A stretch of DNA of 64,000 nt from Sciscionella marina DSM 45152 (GCF_000379465.1 NZ_KB905436.1:210508-274507); one strand, 5' to 3'; numbered from the stretch's first letter, positions 36,326-46,014 are shown. The notes: generated by a model from the letters alone, not told the origin. Translations and numbers: made by a program.

Positions 36326-37174
36326 CTAAGTTCGTGATCCTACAATGCCGAGCGTATATGGTAGAGATGTAAGAAAGAGATTCGCCACGAACAGCACGAC
36401 AAAGGAGGCAACGACGGTCTCGTTCACAGCGTTGCCAACCGCTTTCGGTCCTCCCTTGACCGACAGCCCACGGTAACAAGCGACCAATCCGGCAAGTAGT
36501 CCGAACACAATGGCTTTCACTTCGCCGACGATGAGGTCGGGCACTCCCACCAGAAGATTCAGATTAGCAATGAAAGATCCGGAGGCCGCTCCCTGTAGGC
36601 CGACCGAGAACAAGTATCCTCCGCCGAGTCCGATGAGGATCACGATCGAATTCAACAGCATGGCGACGAACGTCGAGGCCAGAGTTCTGGGCACGACGAG
36701 CCGATGGACCGGATCGATTCCCAGGACCTGCATAGCGTCGATCTCTTCCCTGATCGTGCGAGCGCCGAGATCAGCACATATGGCGGTTCCACCGGCACCG
36801 GAAACGACCAGGGTCGTGACGATCGGACCGATCTGGGTTACGGTCGCGAACGCCGTGCCCGAACCACTGAGATCCATCCCTCCGATATTTTGCAAGACAT
36901 TGTTGAATTGAAAAATGACGAGACAAGTGAATGGTATCCCCACGAAAATTGCAGGCCCGACACTGACTCGTGAGATGAACCAAGACTGCTGTACGAACTC
37001 TTTCCACTGGATAGGCGGCTTGAACATGACCCGCACGGTCTGCAGCGAAAGCGCGAAGAACCCGCCGGCGGCGGCAAGAACTTTGGACAGGACCGAATTC
37101 GACCTGGAGCCGCCTACTTTTCCGCCCTTGCGCACTTCCTTGACTGTCGCTGACCGCTGCGCTGAGCTCGTCAT
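36326..37174 (-). CDS. yrbEA: YrbEA-type Mce permease (MlaE family)
   Basis: The 282-residue integral membrane protein has the MlaE segment LGARTIREEIDAMQVLGIDP and the GPIVTTLVVSGAGGTA helix. A basic N-terminus of about 30 residues precedes the core. Start overlaps the ATPase stop (ATGA). Together with YrbEB it forms the membrane gate that receives lipid from the Mce tube. Confidence 0.93.
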   Translation of the reverse strand: MTSSAQRSATVKEVRKGGKVGGSRSNSVLSKVLAAAGGFFALSLQTVRVMFKPPIQWKEFVQQSWFISRVSVGPAIFVGIPFTCLVIFQFNNVLQNIGGMDLSGSGTAFATVTQIGPIVTTLVVSGAGGTAICADLGARTIREEIDAMQVLGIDPVHRLVVPRTLASTFVAMLLNSIVILIGLGGGYLFSVGLQGAASGSFIANLNLLVGVPDLIVGEVKAIVFGLLAGLVACYRGLSVKGGPKAVGNAVNETVVASFVVLFVANLFLTSLPYTLGIVGSRT

Positions 37175-38280
37175 CGGCTGTATCCAACCCGCTCAGTAGT
37201 GATGGTCGTCTCGCTGCTGTAGTCGACAGTTCCGCTGATATGACCGTCCTCGCGCTGATGTGAGTTCATCGGCGCGGCGTCGAGACCATAGCGCCGTAGC
37301 TCGTCCGGCTCCATCGAACCGATAATTGCTTTTTGCGCGCCGGGCGGTAGTGATCCCAGTGAGCTCATGACGCGGTCTTTTCGCCGTATTTCGGCGCTCC
37401 GCTCGGGCAAGCCCGGTGTCGGCTTGATCTGCGGTGCCACACCACGCACATCGTCTGTGCCGCCGTCATGGTGGCCGGCATCCAGATGCTCCCGCTCTCG
37501 CTGTATCTGCGCGGTGTCTTTTTCCTCCGACATGCCGATCGGCCCCACACGGCGACCGTTCAAAAACTGTTCGACGGCCGGTTCTTCGGATGTGAGGAGC
37601 AGCTCTCGCGATCCGAACATGACGAGCTCTTTGCGGAACAGCATCCCGATGTTGTCCGGCAAGGTCCTCGCCACGTTAATGTTGTGCGTCACCACAAGGA
37701 TGGTCGCGTCTATTTGTGCGTTGAGGTCCACCAGGAGTTGCGACAGATACGCCGTTCTCACTGGGTCAAGCCCGGAATCTGGCTCATCGCAGAGGATGAT
37801 TTGCGGATCTAGCACGAGCGCCCGTGCTAGACCAGCACGCTTCCGCATACCTCCTGATATTTCGCCAGGGAGCTTGCCGTCCGCACCAGCGAGGCCTGTC
37901 ATCTCGAGTTTTTCCGAGACGATCCGCTTGATTTCGGACTCGGACTTACGGGTGTGCTCACGTAGCGGGAAGGCGACGTTGTCATAGAGATTCATTGACC
38001 CGAACAGCGCGCCATCTTGAAAGAGCACACCGAACAGCTTCCGGATTTCGTACAAGTCTTTTTCTGAACAACGCACCACATCGGTGCCGTCCACCGAGCA
38101 ACTCCCCAATTCCGGGCGTAGCAGTCCGATGACCGACTTCAGGAAAACTGACTTTCCTGTACCGGACGGACCGAGAAGGGCACTTACTTCGCCGGGTGGA
38201 AGCGTGAGGGTGACGTCTCGCCAGATGTTTTGGTTGCCGAAGGACTTCGTCAGGCCGTCGACCACGACTTCAACACCCAC
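37171..38280 (-). CDS. mceG: Mce ABC transporter ATPase (MceG/Mkl/MlaF type)
   Basis: The 369-residue ATPase has Walker A GPSGTGKS, Q-loop GVLFQDGALFGSM, signature ISGGMRKRAGLARAL, Walker B ILCDEPDSGLDP and the switch His in VVTHN. A C-terminal extension of about 110 residues is rich in charged residues and is characteristic of Mkl proteins. The start is GTG 38280 with AAAGGAG 5 bp upstream. In mycobacteria the ATPase is encoded away from the mce operons; here it is the first gene of the operon. Confidence 0.94.
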   Translation of the reverse strand: MGVEVVVDGLTKSFGNQNIWRDVTLTLPPGEVSALLGPSGTGKSVFLKSVIGLLRPELGSCSVDGTDVVRCSEKDLYEIRKLFGVLFQDGALFGSMNLYDNVAFPLREHTRKSESEIKRIVSEKLEMTGLAGADGKLPGEISGGMRKRAGLARALVLDPQIILCDEPDSGLDPVRTAYLSQLLVDLNAQIDATILVVTHNINVARTLPDNIGMLFRKELVMFGSRELLLTSEEPAVEQFLNGRRVGPIGMSEEKDTAQIQREREHLDAGHHDGGTDDVRGVAPQIKPTPGLPERSAEIRRKDRVMSSLGSLPPGAQKAIIGSMEPDELRRYGLDAAPMNSHQREDGHISGTVDYSSETTITTERVGYSR

Positions 38281-38588
38281 GGCTGCTCCTTTCGTTCGTG
38301 GCGGCCGTGTTGCTCACTACGTGTCCGTGAAATACAGCCGTAGATAAACCGGGCGGCCAGCTCAGCCGCAGTTCATTCGCGCGGAAATAGCCTGACAAGG
38401 CGGCTGTCGTGCTCATGCTGGCGATCTCTCGGAATCGACGCTTGTCTCGCGGTTTTCCCGTTTCCGGTCTATCGGTCTGTTGCGGTCAGTGCCTACACCA
38501 CGCGATCTTGTGGATCGGGATGCCCGCCGACGCCGCAACGACGTCTCTAGGCTTTACCCGAGCGAGGCTGCATTGCCGACGTCACAGG

Positions 38589-38617
38589 ATCGTAGTGTCG
38601 GTCATCTTTTAAGTCAA
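38589..38617 (-). promoter_or_regulatory. Promoter of the mce operon
   Basis: On the minus strand TTGACT (38612-38617) and TACGAT (38589-38594) are exactly 17 bp apart. Transcription would start near 38582, giving a leader of about 300 nt before GTG 38280. Confidence 0.6.
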
Positions 38618-38628
38618 CAGTCGTTCAC
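38613..38628 (+). promoter_or_regulatory. TetR-type operator candidate at the mce promoter
   Basis: GTCAACAGTCGTTCAC matches the palindrome at 58037 in 13 of 16 positions and covers the -35 element of the mce promoter. Binding would block RNA polymerase. A second symmetry, CAGT-CGTTC-ACTG, is present in the same stretch, so the exact centre is uncertain. Confidence 0.45.
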
Positions 38629-39371
38629 TGATTCTCTTGCGCCGTGGTCCCGATGTTGAATCAAGGTTGCCCTGATATGGAAGCCTTTGGGCTGCTTGTT
38701 ACTGTCACTGCCGGAACGGTCGTTCCTGTATCTGTCTACCTACGCTCATTAGACGGACACCAGGTATCGCCCGTCTCGTTTCGGACGCGGAAGGGATGCC
38801 ATTGATGGGTTCGACCGGTACGGTAGCCGGGCGTCCGTACTGCGCCATTGACCCGAACACACGTAGACCTGAGTCGTGCTGCCAGCCGCTTGGAACGCCC
38901 GCCGTGGATGACTAATATAACATTCTACTGGGGTACGAAGTACGGACACCGTCGGCAGGTCCATGACCGGGGCCGGCTTCGTACCTGATGGATTCGTTCC
39001 CGGCTCTGGCGACAGAGCGCGGGTTGTTGAAGCGCGGTGTTCGTTCGGGATCGTCGAGGTGCCTCGACGGACGCCGCCTCTTGCCAGCTCTTTGGAGGTA
39101 GTCTTTCTCGGTCCGTTCGTCGATTTCATCCCCTGCGCTAGGCCGTCTGGACCGTCATCCCTCGCGCCGTACAGACACATCGAGTTCCCTGTGCCTCGTG
39201 CCTGTGCGGCGAGTTTCCCGGTCACCCGTGAAGGCATGGGCCGCCGGGGACGCGTCGTCCTTCTGGATATCGTGGGGATTCGCGTGATTCGATGGGACCG
39301 TCAGGCCGATCGAGCCCTGGACAGCACATGATGGTCCGCAGTCGTGCGAAGTCCAGGAACGCCACGCCGGG

Positions 39372-40877
39372 TCAGCGCGCCGGCGCGTCCTCCTCTTGTT
39401 TGTGGAGTCCTACCTCACGAGCCCTGCGGAACAGTTCGGGCATGCCGACTTCCGGATCACCGACGACGTCTCGGGCCCATTCCGCCAGGGTCGCCAACGC
39501 CGGGCTGCCGGCCTCGGAAACCGGTGCCAGAGGCAATGCGCCGTCAAATATCTCTCCTGTGCCCGCATCGACGGTGATTCGCTGCCCAGCAAGGCGCTCC
39601 AGCGTCCCCGCGCCGCAACCGACCACGCAGGGCGTGCCCAGTTCGCGGCTCACGACCGCCGCGTGCGAAGTGCTCCCGCCGACCTCGGTGACGACTGCCT
39701 TCGCCGCGATCATTCCGGCTACATCGTCCGGATCGGTATGCGGGCGAGCCAACACGACATCGACGGAGGATTCCGCTTGCGCGCAGGCGGAATCGACGTC
39801 GGTGACGACCACACCGGTGGCAAGGCCCGGACAGGCGGTCTCACCACGCGCGAGCACGACGGCTTCGGCACGGCTTTCGGGTGTGATCCGCGGCCGTCGC
39901 AGTGCGGCGACCTGATCGTCGGTGATCCGCCACAGCGCCTCGTGGCGTGTGATGAGGCCGGATTCGTGCAGCGAGACCGCGAGCCGCACCGCGGCGTCCG
40001 GCGAGCGTTTCGCCGCACGGGACTGCAGCAGCCAGAGCGTGCCCGACTCCACGGTGAACTCGATATCCTGTACGTCCTTGGCGAGCTGCTCCAGTTTCCG
40101 CGCTGCGGCGAGCAGCTCCTCGTGCACGCGCGGTTGAGTCCGCGCCAACGTGTCCACGGCAAGCGGGTCGGACCGACCGGATACGACATCCTCACCCTGA
40201 CCGCGCGGCAGCCATTCGCCGTAGGCCGCCTCGTCACCGGTCAGCGGATTGCGTGAGAACAGCACCCCGGTCCCGGACAAGTCGTCGAGGTTGCCGAAGA
40301 CCATCGCCTGCACGATGACCGCCGTGCCGGCTTCATCAGCGATCCCGTGGTGACGCCGGTAGGAAATCGCACGGGAAGAGTTCCACGAGCCGAACACGGC
40401 ACCGACGGCTTCGAGTAGCTGTTCCCACGGCTCGGGACTCGGAGCTCGGCCGACAACACGTTCGTATTGCTCCCGGAACCGCCGCGCCGTGTCCGCGGCA
40501 TGGTCGGCATCCCCGGTGAGTTCAGCGATTCCGCGCTCGACCTCGGCATTGATACCGAGATTGAGCACGGTGTCCATCATCCCTGGCATGCTGCGCGCCG
40601 CACCGGAACGCACCGAAACCAGCAGCGGCCGGGCCGGATCCCCGAAACCTCGCCCGATACGCTCCTCGAGTCTGCTCAGCGCGTGCCGGAGCTCGGCCGA
40701 AACGCCGATGGGAAGCGTGCCGCCCGCCGCGTGAAACTGTCCACAGACCTCGGTCGTGAGGACGAAAGCGGGCGGAACAGGCAATCCGGCATTCATCATG
40801 AGATTGAGGCTGTACGCCTTGCCTCCCACGACATCACGCTCCAGAAACGGATGCTCGCCCAGCCAGATCACGCTCAT
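39372..40877 (-). CDS. PEP-synthase-like ATP-grasp protein with phosphohistidine domain
   Basis: The 501-residue protein has an N-terminal PPDK/PEP-synthase ATP-binding domain (ERDVVGGKAYSLNLMMNAGL, SVRSGAARSMPGMMDTVLNL) to about residue 320. A swivelling phosphohistidine domain follows (GGSTSHAAVVSRELGTPCVV, His in TSHAAVV). The C-terminal PEP/pyruvate TIM barrel is absent. ATP would phosphorylate the His, which then passes phosphate to an acceptor. The acceptor probably comes with the sister protein encoded at 41519. Start ATG 40877, with GGAGAGG upstream. Rifampin phosphotransferase and phenylphosphate synthase are the nearest functional models. Confidence 0.82.
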   Translation of the reverse strand: MSVIWLGEHPFLERDVVGGKAYSLNLMMNAGLPVPPAFVLTTEVCGQFHAAGGTLPIGVSAELRHALSRLEERIGRGFGDPARPLLVSVRSGAARSMPGMMDTVLNLGINAEVERGIAELTGDADHAADTARRFREQYERVVGRAPSPEPWEQLLEAVGAVFGSWNSSRAISYRRHHGIADEAGTAVIVQAMVFGNLDDLSGTGVLFSRNPLTGDEAAYGEWLPRGQGEDVVSGRSDPLAVDTLARTQPRVHEELLAAARKLEQLAKDVQDIEFTVESGTLWLLQSRAAKRSPDAAVRLAVSLHESGLITRHEALWRITDDQVAALRRPRITPESRAEAVVLARGETACPGLATGVVVTDVDSACAQAESSVDVVLARPHTDPDDVAGMIAAKAVVTEVGGSTSHAAVVSRELGTPCVVGCGAGTLERLAGQRITVDAGTGEIFDGALPLAPVSEAGSPALATLAEWARDVVGDPEVGMPELFRRAREVGLHKQEEDAPAR

Positions 40878-40893
40878 CTCGACACCTCTCCGA

Positions 40894-41508
40894 TCAGATC
40901 GCGCGGCCCGCAGCCGCTTCCTCGGCACGGGTCCGACCGAGCAAGCCGATCAGCTCCTCGTGCAGTTCGAACCAAACCGTGTGGTAACTGTCGATGAGCG
41001 GACGGGCAATGAATGTATGATCGCCGGACACGATGCGGTCGAGGGCGTTTTCGAACCGCCCCGGGTACGGTTTGAGCCTGTCCGCCAACGCGACGATCCC
41101 ATTCAGCAGTGGGGCAAAACGCGTGTGCAGTTCCCCGAGCCGATGGACGACCTGCTCGTCGTATTCCTGATCCAGATGGTCGTTGGGCGTTTCGGGGTCC
41201 TTCATCTGCCATGCAGTGATGATCGCCTTGAACTCACTGTTGTATTCATCGAACGATGAGTATTCGGCCGCCAAGGCGTTCCCGTCCACCTCCGCCGCTT
41301 CCGCCGCGATGAGCTCAGCGACCCGTTGCTTGCCTTCAGCAGTGATCCGGAAGGCCGAGTTCACGGCTCCACTCACCAAGGCGCTCCCGGCCAGTTGCTC
41401 CAGTCTCTGCGATGCTTCCGACGGGGATACACCGGCGACCGCCGCGGCAGCCTCGGCCGTACATCTTCCCTTGAAGCGGACCGCCTGCAATATCGACAGC
41501 TCCGACAC
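40894..41508 (-). CDS. Winged-helix-like protein between the split dikinase genes
   Basis: The 204-residue protein begins with a MarR/winged-helix-like domain (LQAVRFKGRCTAEAAAAVAG, then SPSEASQRLEQLAGSALVSG and an FRITAEGKQRVAEL wing). An acidic helical C-terminal domain of about 130 residues follows. The GTG start at 41508 has GAGGAGGAG upstream and follows the previous stop by 10 bp. It is either a regulator or, given its fixed place between two dikinase halves, a structural subunit. I cannot decide between these from sequence. Confidence 0.7.
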   Translation of the reverse strand: MSELSILQAVRFKGRCTAEAAAAVAGVSPSEASQRLEQLAGSALVSGAVNSAFRITAEGKQRVAELIAAEAAEVDGNALAAEYSSFDEYNSEFKAIITAWQMKDPETPNDHLDQEYDEQVVHRLGELHTRFAPLLNGIVALADRLKPYPGRFENALDRIVSGDHTFIARPLIDSYHTVWFELHEELIGLLGRTRAEEAAAGRAI

Positions 41509-41518
41509 CGTCTCCTCC

Positions 41519-43147
41519 TCAGCCGGTCTGGGATGCGTGTTCGCGTTCGAGCACTTCCACATCTCCGCTGTCTCCATCGACTCGCACGTAGTCACCGGTG
41601 CGCAGGACACGGGTCCCTTCCTTTGTGTTGACCACGCAGGGAATCCCGAGCTCACGTGCGACCACGGCCGCATGGCTGAGCTGGCCGCCGATATCGACCA
41701 CGAGTGCCTTGGACAAGAACAGCACCGAAGCCCAGCTCGGATCCGTGGTCGCGGCCACGATGATCTCGTCGGGTTCGACCTCGGCGAAGTCGGGATCGTT
41801 GACGACCCGGACCACCCCTTCGACGACACCCCGGCTGACCCCCATGCCACTGATCATGACCGTGCCACCGGACGTGGAGTCGCTCGAAGGTCCCGCCGAG
41901 ATCGGCTCGGGGGTGCCCTGCCAGACCACGGGCAGCTCCATCGACAGGTAACGCATCCGCTGTTCCTGACGCGTCGAGATGAGATCGCGCGCGTTCGGTG
42001 GAAGCTCGACGGCCACCTCGTCGGCGGTCAGGTACAGGATGTCTTCCGGGTCGCCAAGCAGATCCCGATCAGCCAGCAGGACACCGATGCGACGCGCCGC
42101 TGCCCTGGCCACATCGAGCGAACGCAGGAACGTCACCTTGCCCACCCCGCGCAGTGGAACATTCTTGCGTGCCAGCGACAATACGGCCTTCGCGCCCGCA
42201 CGCCTGCCCCGCGGCAGCGCGGCCAAGAGCTCGGCCTCGGCTTCCTCACGCTCATCAGAACGTCGCGCCGCCGCGGCCAGTGGATCATGCTCGTCCGTCC
42301 GCCCTCGGTATTGCTCGGCCAGCCGCAACACGGGTGAGGGATCCTCCCGCCACACCCGGCCCGCGATATCTCCCTCCAACGGACCGTGGTAGCCATGTCG
42401 CCGGAGGAACTCCTCGAGCCCGATTTCTCCGTGTGCCAGTCCCCAGAGATCATCGACGATCTCGGTCTCCGCGTGCGATCCCTGCCCACCCATCAGCGCG
42501 CTCCCCGACTCTCCCATCCCGGCTTTCTCGATGAGCGCGAGCAACTGATCATAAACCGGCTGTACTCCGATGAACATGCCATGCGATTGCAGCTCGACAG
42601 CGCGATCGAACCGCCTGCGGGCGGAAGTGAACTGAGCTCGCGCCTCTGCCAATCCGAGCCGTGGCGTCCGCTCGACCTCACGCGCCCACCACGGCGCGAC
42701 CTCCGCCGACTCGCGCAACATCCGTTTGCGGACCGTCACGAAGGCCCGCGGTAACTTCACCGCCGCTATCGGATACCGGCGCCTTGTCGGAGCGGCCACG
42801 AATCCGGGGGGAACCATCCCGAGGAACTGCGTGGCAATCGCCTCTCCGCTACTGCCCGGGAGCCGGTCGCCCATGGCACACAGGAAATCGACACGCGCGG
42901 CGACTCTGCCATAGAATATGTTGATCACGCGTTCCTGATCGCGTTCCGGGATCGCGGCCGCTGCCCGCGGCAATGCGCCCATCTCCACGAAGGCGGACCG
43001 TGCGGCGAGTTCCGAGGCCGGACCCCATACCGACCACCCCAGCGGCGTCAGCACGCCCGGCATCGCCTCACCGAGATTCGTGGTGCTGTAATACGAGGAC
43101 GGGTCCGCCGCAGAGTGCAGCACGTCCCCCTGACTTTCTGTCATCAT
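41519..43147 (-). CDS. PEP-utilising enzyme with substrate-binding and phosphohistidine domains
   Basis: The 542-residue protein has an N-terminal TPLGWSVWGPASELA segment, typical of the substrate-binding part of rifampin-phosphotransferase-like enzymes. A helical middle follows, then a C-terminal phosphohistidine domain (GGQLSHAAVVARELGIPCVV, His in LSHAAVV). It lacks the ATP-grasp domain, which is supplied by the protein from 39372. The three genes 41519, 40894 and 39372 form one operon with 10-16 bp gaps. Start is ATG 43147 or the following ATG. Confidence 0.8.
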   Translation of the reverse strand: MMTESQGDVLHSAADPSSYYSTTNLGEAMPGVLTPLGWSVWGPASELAARSAFVEMGALPRAAAAIPERDQERVINIFYGRVAARVDFLCAMGDRLPGSSGEAIATQFLGMVPPGFVAAPTRRRYPIAAVKLPRAFVTVRKRMLRESAEVAPWWAREVERTPRLGLAEARAQFTSARRRFDRAVELQSHGMFIGVQPVYDQLLALIEKAGMGESGSALMGGQGSHAETEIVDDLWGLAHGEIGLEEFLRRHGYHGPLEGDIAGRVWREDPSPVLRLAEQYRGRTDEHDPLAAAARRSDEREEAEAELLAALPRGRRAGAKAVLSLARKNVPLRGVGKVTFLRSLDVARAAARRIGVLLADRDLLGDPEDILYLTADEVAVELPPNARDLISTRQEQRMRYLSMELPVVWQGTPEPISAGPSSDSTSGGTVMISGMGVSRGVVEGVVRVVNDPDFAEVEPDEIIVAATTDPSWASVLFLSKALVVDIGGQLSHAAVVARELGIPCVVNTKEGTRVLRTGDYVRVDGDSGDVEVLEREHASQTG

Positions 43148-43219
43148 CTGGCCCCACTCACTCGTACCGTAGCGACACTGCGCCGACGATCACCCTTGGG
43201 CCGGCGCCACGAATACTGC

Positions 43220-43633
43220 TCAGAGCAGATCATCACGGCCAATGTCTTTGAGATAGGCCTTGTATTGCGCATACGCGGGCGTGAGGACGGGAAGTAGACC
43301 GAGCATCTTGGTCAGGTTCCCGCTCGTCTTGACCTTTCGTTTCGCCAGCGAAATCGGAAGGTTGAGGTCACCGAGCCAGAACTTATGGCCGTCATCGCCC
43401 GACATCGACAACGCCACCTCCGTATCGGCGGCCGTAGCCTCGGCGCCCGTGAGGACCCTTACCGGATCGCCGGTCGCGTCGATGACGAGCGTCCCACTCG
43501 GATCATGATAGTCGACCCGGAATGAAGTGTTCGCTTTCACGAATTTCGGACCTAACTCGGGATCCGACGTCACTTTGCCGAGAAAAGGTTCGACGATGCC
43601 AAACATCTCATCAGCCGACTGGAAGATCGCCAT
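43220..43633 (-). CDS. SCP2 sterol-binding domain protein
   Basis: The 137-residue protein consists of one SCP2-type lipid-binding domain, with VDYHDPSGTLVIDATGDPVR and the KFWLGDLNLPISLAKRKVKT helix-strand region, and TSGNLTKMLGLLPVLTP at the end. Such proteins carry sterols or acyl-CoAs in the cytoplasm. It stands between the dikinase operon and a ferredoxin gene on the same strand, and fits a lipid catabolic pathway. Confidence 0.85.
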   Translation of the reverse strand: MAIFQSADEMFGIVEPFLGKVTSDPELGPKFVKANTSFRVDYHDPSGTLVIDATGDPVRVLTGAEATAADTEVALSMSGDDGHKFWLGDLNLPISLAKRKVKTSGNLTKMLGLLPVLTPAYAQYKAYLKDIGRDDLL

Positions 43634-43694
43634 AACAGATCCCTTCGATCCGCGAAATCATTTGTTTCGTCCGTGCAGCGCCGAAGCCGCGGGA

Positions 43695-43889
43695 TCAACC
43701 CTCTATCTTGATCGCGGCGACCGGGCAGACCGTGACCGCTCGTTCAGCTTTTCCGCGAAGTTCTTCAGGCGGCTCCTCGTCGAGTACCGTCACCTCGTCG
43801 GCATCATCCTCGAGGTCGAAGAGTTCGGGCACCTCGACGACGCAGTCTCCATGCATATCGCAGCGCGACTTATCCACGATGATTCTCAC
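43695..43889 (-). CDS. [3Fe-4S] ferredoxin
   Basis: The 64-residue protein has CDMHGDC near the N-terminus and a C-terminal CPVAAI, which is the three-cysteine pattern of the small [3Fe-4S] ferredoxins that serve actinomycete cytochrome P450s. The middle is acidic. It lies about 60 bp upstream of the SCP2 gene on the same strand. Its natural partner reductase is probably the FAD enzyme at 46589; no P450 or other oxygenase it could serve is in the window. Confidence 0.9.
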   Translation of the reverse strand: MRIIVDKSRCDMHGDCVVEVPELFDLEDDADEVTVLDEEPPEELRGKAERAVTVCPVAAIKIEG

Positions 43890-43934
43890 TGCCGCTCCTT
43901 CATAGTCCGCTCAAGGCCGACCGGTCTAGCCAGT

Positions 43935-44828
43935 CTAATCCTTGCTGTGCGCTTTCACTCGCGAATTCGCCTCGAGATCCCCACCATCCTCGGGCTTGCC
44001 GGCAACGCTTTCCTCGTACGCGGCCCGCGCCTTCGTGTCTGCTTGCAGCAGCAGTTTGTCGGCATTGGTGAGCCTTGCAAGAAAATCACGTAGCCGGTAC
44101 GGCATTCCGCACATCGCCAAGGACATCACGCCCATGACCTTGGGAACCCAAATCACGAATCGTGGTTTGCGCAGACCGTCGACGATGGCATTCGCCACCT
44201 CGTCCGGAGTCACCTTGGACAACCCTTTGACATCGGCGAGCCCCGCACCGAGGTCGGTTTTCACCACCGCCGGCCCGACGACCGAGACATTGATACCCGT
44301 GCCGTGCAGCTCCAGCGACAGCGCATGGGAAAACCCGACGACGCCGTGCTTCGAGCCACTGTAGGTTGCTCCACCGCCGCCGGCGACCCAGCCTGCGCCG
44401 GAGCTGACATTGACGATATGTCCCTTACCGCCCCGTCGCTTCAGCCGCCGCACGGCTTCCTTGCTGCTCCACAGCACCGCATGCAGGTTGATCCCGAGCA
44501 CCCGTGCCGCGGTCGCATCGGACTCCTCCTCGAACGGCCCAATCGGCATGATCCCGGCGTTGTTGATCAGGATGTCGACCGGTCCGAGGCGCTGTTCTAC
44601 CTCATCGAAGACCCGGGCGAATGCGGTGTGGTCGAGTACATCGAGCGGCAGTCCGATCGCACCTGTTCCGATCTCGGCGGCGGCTTTCTCAACGTCCGCA
44701 CCATTGAGGTCCACCAACGCTACCTTCGCGCCGGCTCTCGCCAGCGCCCCGGCAGTAGCCCGGCCGACGCCACGCGCCGCCCCCGTCACGAGTGCCACCT
44801 TGCCAACCACGGAGGCCTGTCGACCCAT
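43935..44828 (-). CDS. Short-chain dehydrogenase/reductase
   Basis: The 297-residue SDR has TGAARGVG, NNAGIMPIG and the catalytic YSGSK, with a C-terminal extension (MPYRLRDFLARLTNADKLLL) typical of lipid-linked mycobacterial SDRs. The start is ATG 44828 with AAAGGAG 8 bp upstream. It probably oxidises a hydroxyl of the lipid substrate or a beta-oxidation intermediate. It lies upstream of the ferredoxin on the same strand. Confidence 0.88.
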   Translation of the reverse strand: MGRQASVVGKVALVTGAARGVGRATAGALARAGAKVALVDLNGADVEKAAAEIGTGAIGLPLDVLDHTAFARVFDEVEQRLGPVDILINNAGIMPIGPFEEESDATAARVLGINLHAVLWSSKEAVRRLKRRGGKGHIVNVSSGAGWVAGGGGATYSGSKHGVVGFSHALSLELHGTGINVSVVGPAVVKTDLGAGLADVKGLSKVTPDEVANAIVDGLRKPRFVIWVPKVMGVMSLAMCGMPYRLRDFLARLTNADKLLLQADTKARAAYEESVAGKPEDGGDLEANSRVKAHSKD

Positions 44829-45411
44829 GTTTATTACTCCTTTGCCTGTGTGCGGCGAGCGACCACCCGAGCAACTCGTTCCTGGCTCGGCACATCCGGC
44901 ATGGCCACGGCCGCGCGGTACCCGGAAGGCCTGCGCCTTAGACACTTCGCCGATACTGCGCGCGAATACCTTGACCATGCTGCTTGCATACCGTGCGCCA
45001 TCCCTGGCAGCGGATAGCGACGGGATCCTTCGGAGAGCCCAACGGTTTCCGCGGCCGAGCCGCCACACCCTGAACATCGCTCAGCCGCACAAGCCCGATG
45101 GTCATGTCGGGATTCATTTCTAGTGACCTCTCAGCACACCAATGTCACCGACCTCGCCTGGCGAAGTCGCACTCGTCGCTGTTGCACGTGACACAGAAGC
45201 TACCTCGCGGGAGGTCGATACGCAACCTTTCGTTAACCATGGCCTTTCCGTCAATCTTCCAAAAACTGCCTGCAATATTGGTATAAAGTGGCCACCATGA
45301 GCATCCGAAGTTAACACTCGTTCTCTCATGAGTAGGCTGAACTGCCTCAACAGCGCAGTAGGACGCCGGTGCGCGTCACTGTGAGGGCCGCGAGACTAGG
45401 GAGCACTGGAC
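44829..45411. other. 580-bp divergent intergenic region (SDR / TetR)
   Basis: No gene is seen. GTTAACACTCGTTCTC at 45310-45325 weakly resembles the palindromes at 58037 and 38613, and TATAAA near 45291 may be part of a promoter. Either strand could be served. Confidence 0.4.
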
Positions 45412-46014
45412 GTGACTCGGTCGCAACGCAGGCATGGGGCCTCGAGGGCACACCAGATTCTCACCGTGGCAACGAGACTGTTCTCCGAGCGAGGCTACGA
45501 AGCAGTCGGCGTGGACGAGATCGGCACCGAGGCCGGCGTGACCGGGCCCGCCGTCTACCGCTACTTCCAGGGCAAGGACGAGATACTCGCGACACTGTTC
45601 GACCAGGCCATCGACGGCGCACTACGTGCGACAAGCGGACGATTCGACACTCCGGCAGAGGAGCTCGACTACCGTGTCCGCGCACATGCCCAGCATGTGC
45701 TCCGTGAGCACAAGTTGGCGATCATCTGGATCCGCGAGGGCCGCTCGCTGTCTACGGCGCACCGTCAACGACTGAACAGGCGTGAACGCCAATACCTCGA
45801 GTTGTGGGTGGAATGCCTGGAACAATGCTATCCGATCCTCACCGAGCACGAGGCGCGAGATGCTGCGGCGATGGCCCTTGGCACGCTCAATGCGGTCGCC
45901 CTCTGGCCATCGGGTGCGCTACCCAGCGAACGCATGGACACGGACCTCGCTGATTTCGTGCTGGCCGGTCTGCAATCGCTGTACGCGAAGCCAAGACTCG
46001 CGCGAGCACCGTGA
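45412..46014 (+). CDS. TetR-family transcriptional regulator
   Basis: The 200-residue protein has a TetR N-terminal helix-turn-helix (ATRLFSERGYEAVGVDEIGT then VTGPAVYRYFQGKDEIL) and a helical ligand-binding domain ending AVALWPSGALPSERM. Start GTG 45412 with GGGAG 8 bp upstream. It stands in the middle of the lipid catabolic region and is the only TetR protein here, so it is the best candidate for the palindromes at 38613, 46238 and 58037. Confidence 0.9.
   Translation: MTRSQRRHGASRAHQILTVATRLFSERGYEAVGVDEIGTEAGVTGPAVYRYFQGKDEILATLFDQAIDGALRATSGRFDTPAEELDYRVRAHAQHVLREHKLAIIWIREGRSLSTAHRQRLNRRERQYLELWVECLEQCYPILTEHEARDAAAMALGTLNAVALWPSGALPSERMDTDLADFVLAGLQSLYAKPRLARAP

Larger units (their letters stand above)
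38281..39371. other. 1.1-kb intergenic region upstream of the mce operon
   Basis: The left part holds a leader of about 300 nt and the mce promoter with an overlapping palindrome. In the right part (38700-39370) open frames on both strands, including one of 162 codons on the minus strand, show biased composition without any family resemblance. I do not call a gene there. Confidence 0.5.

Noticed and set aside
38749-39237. 162-codon minus-strand frame upstream of the mce operon
   Set aside because: There is no good ribosome-binding site, no family resemblance and a composition like a random GC-rich frame.
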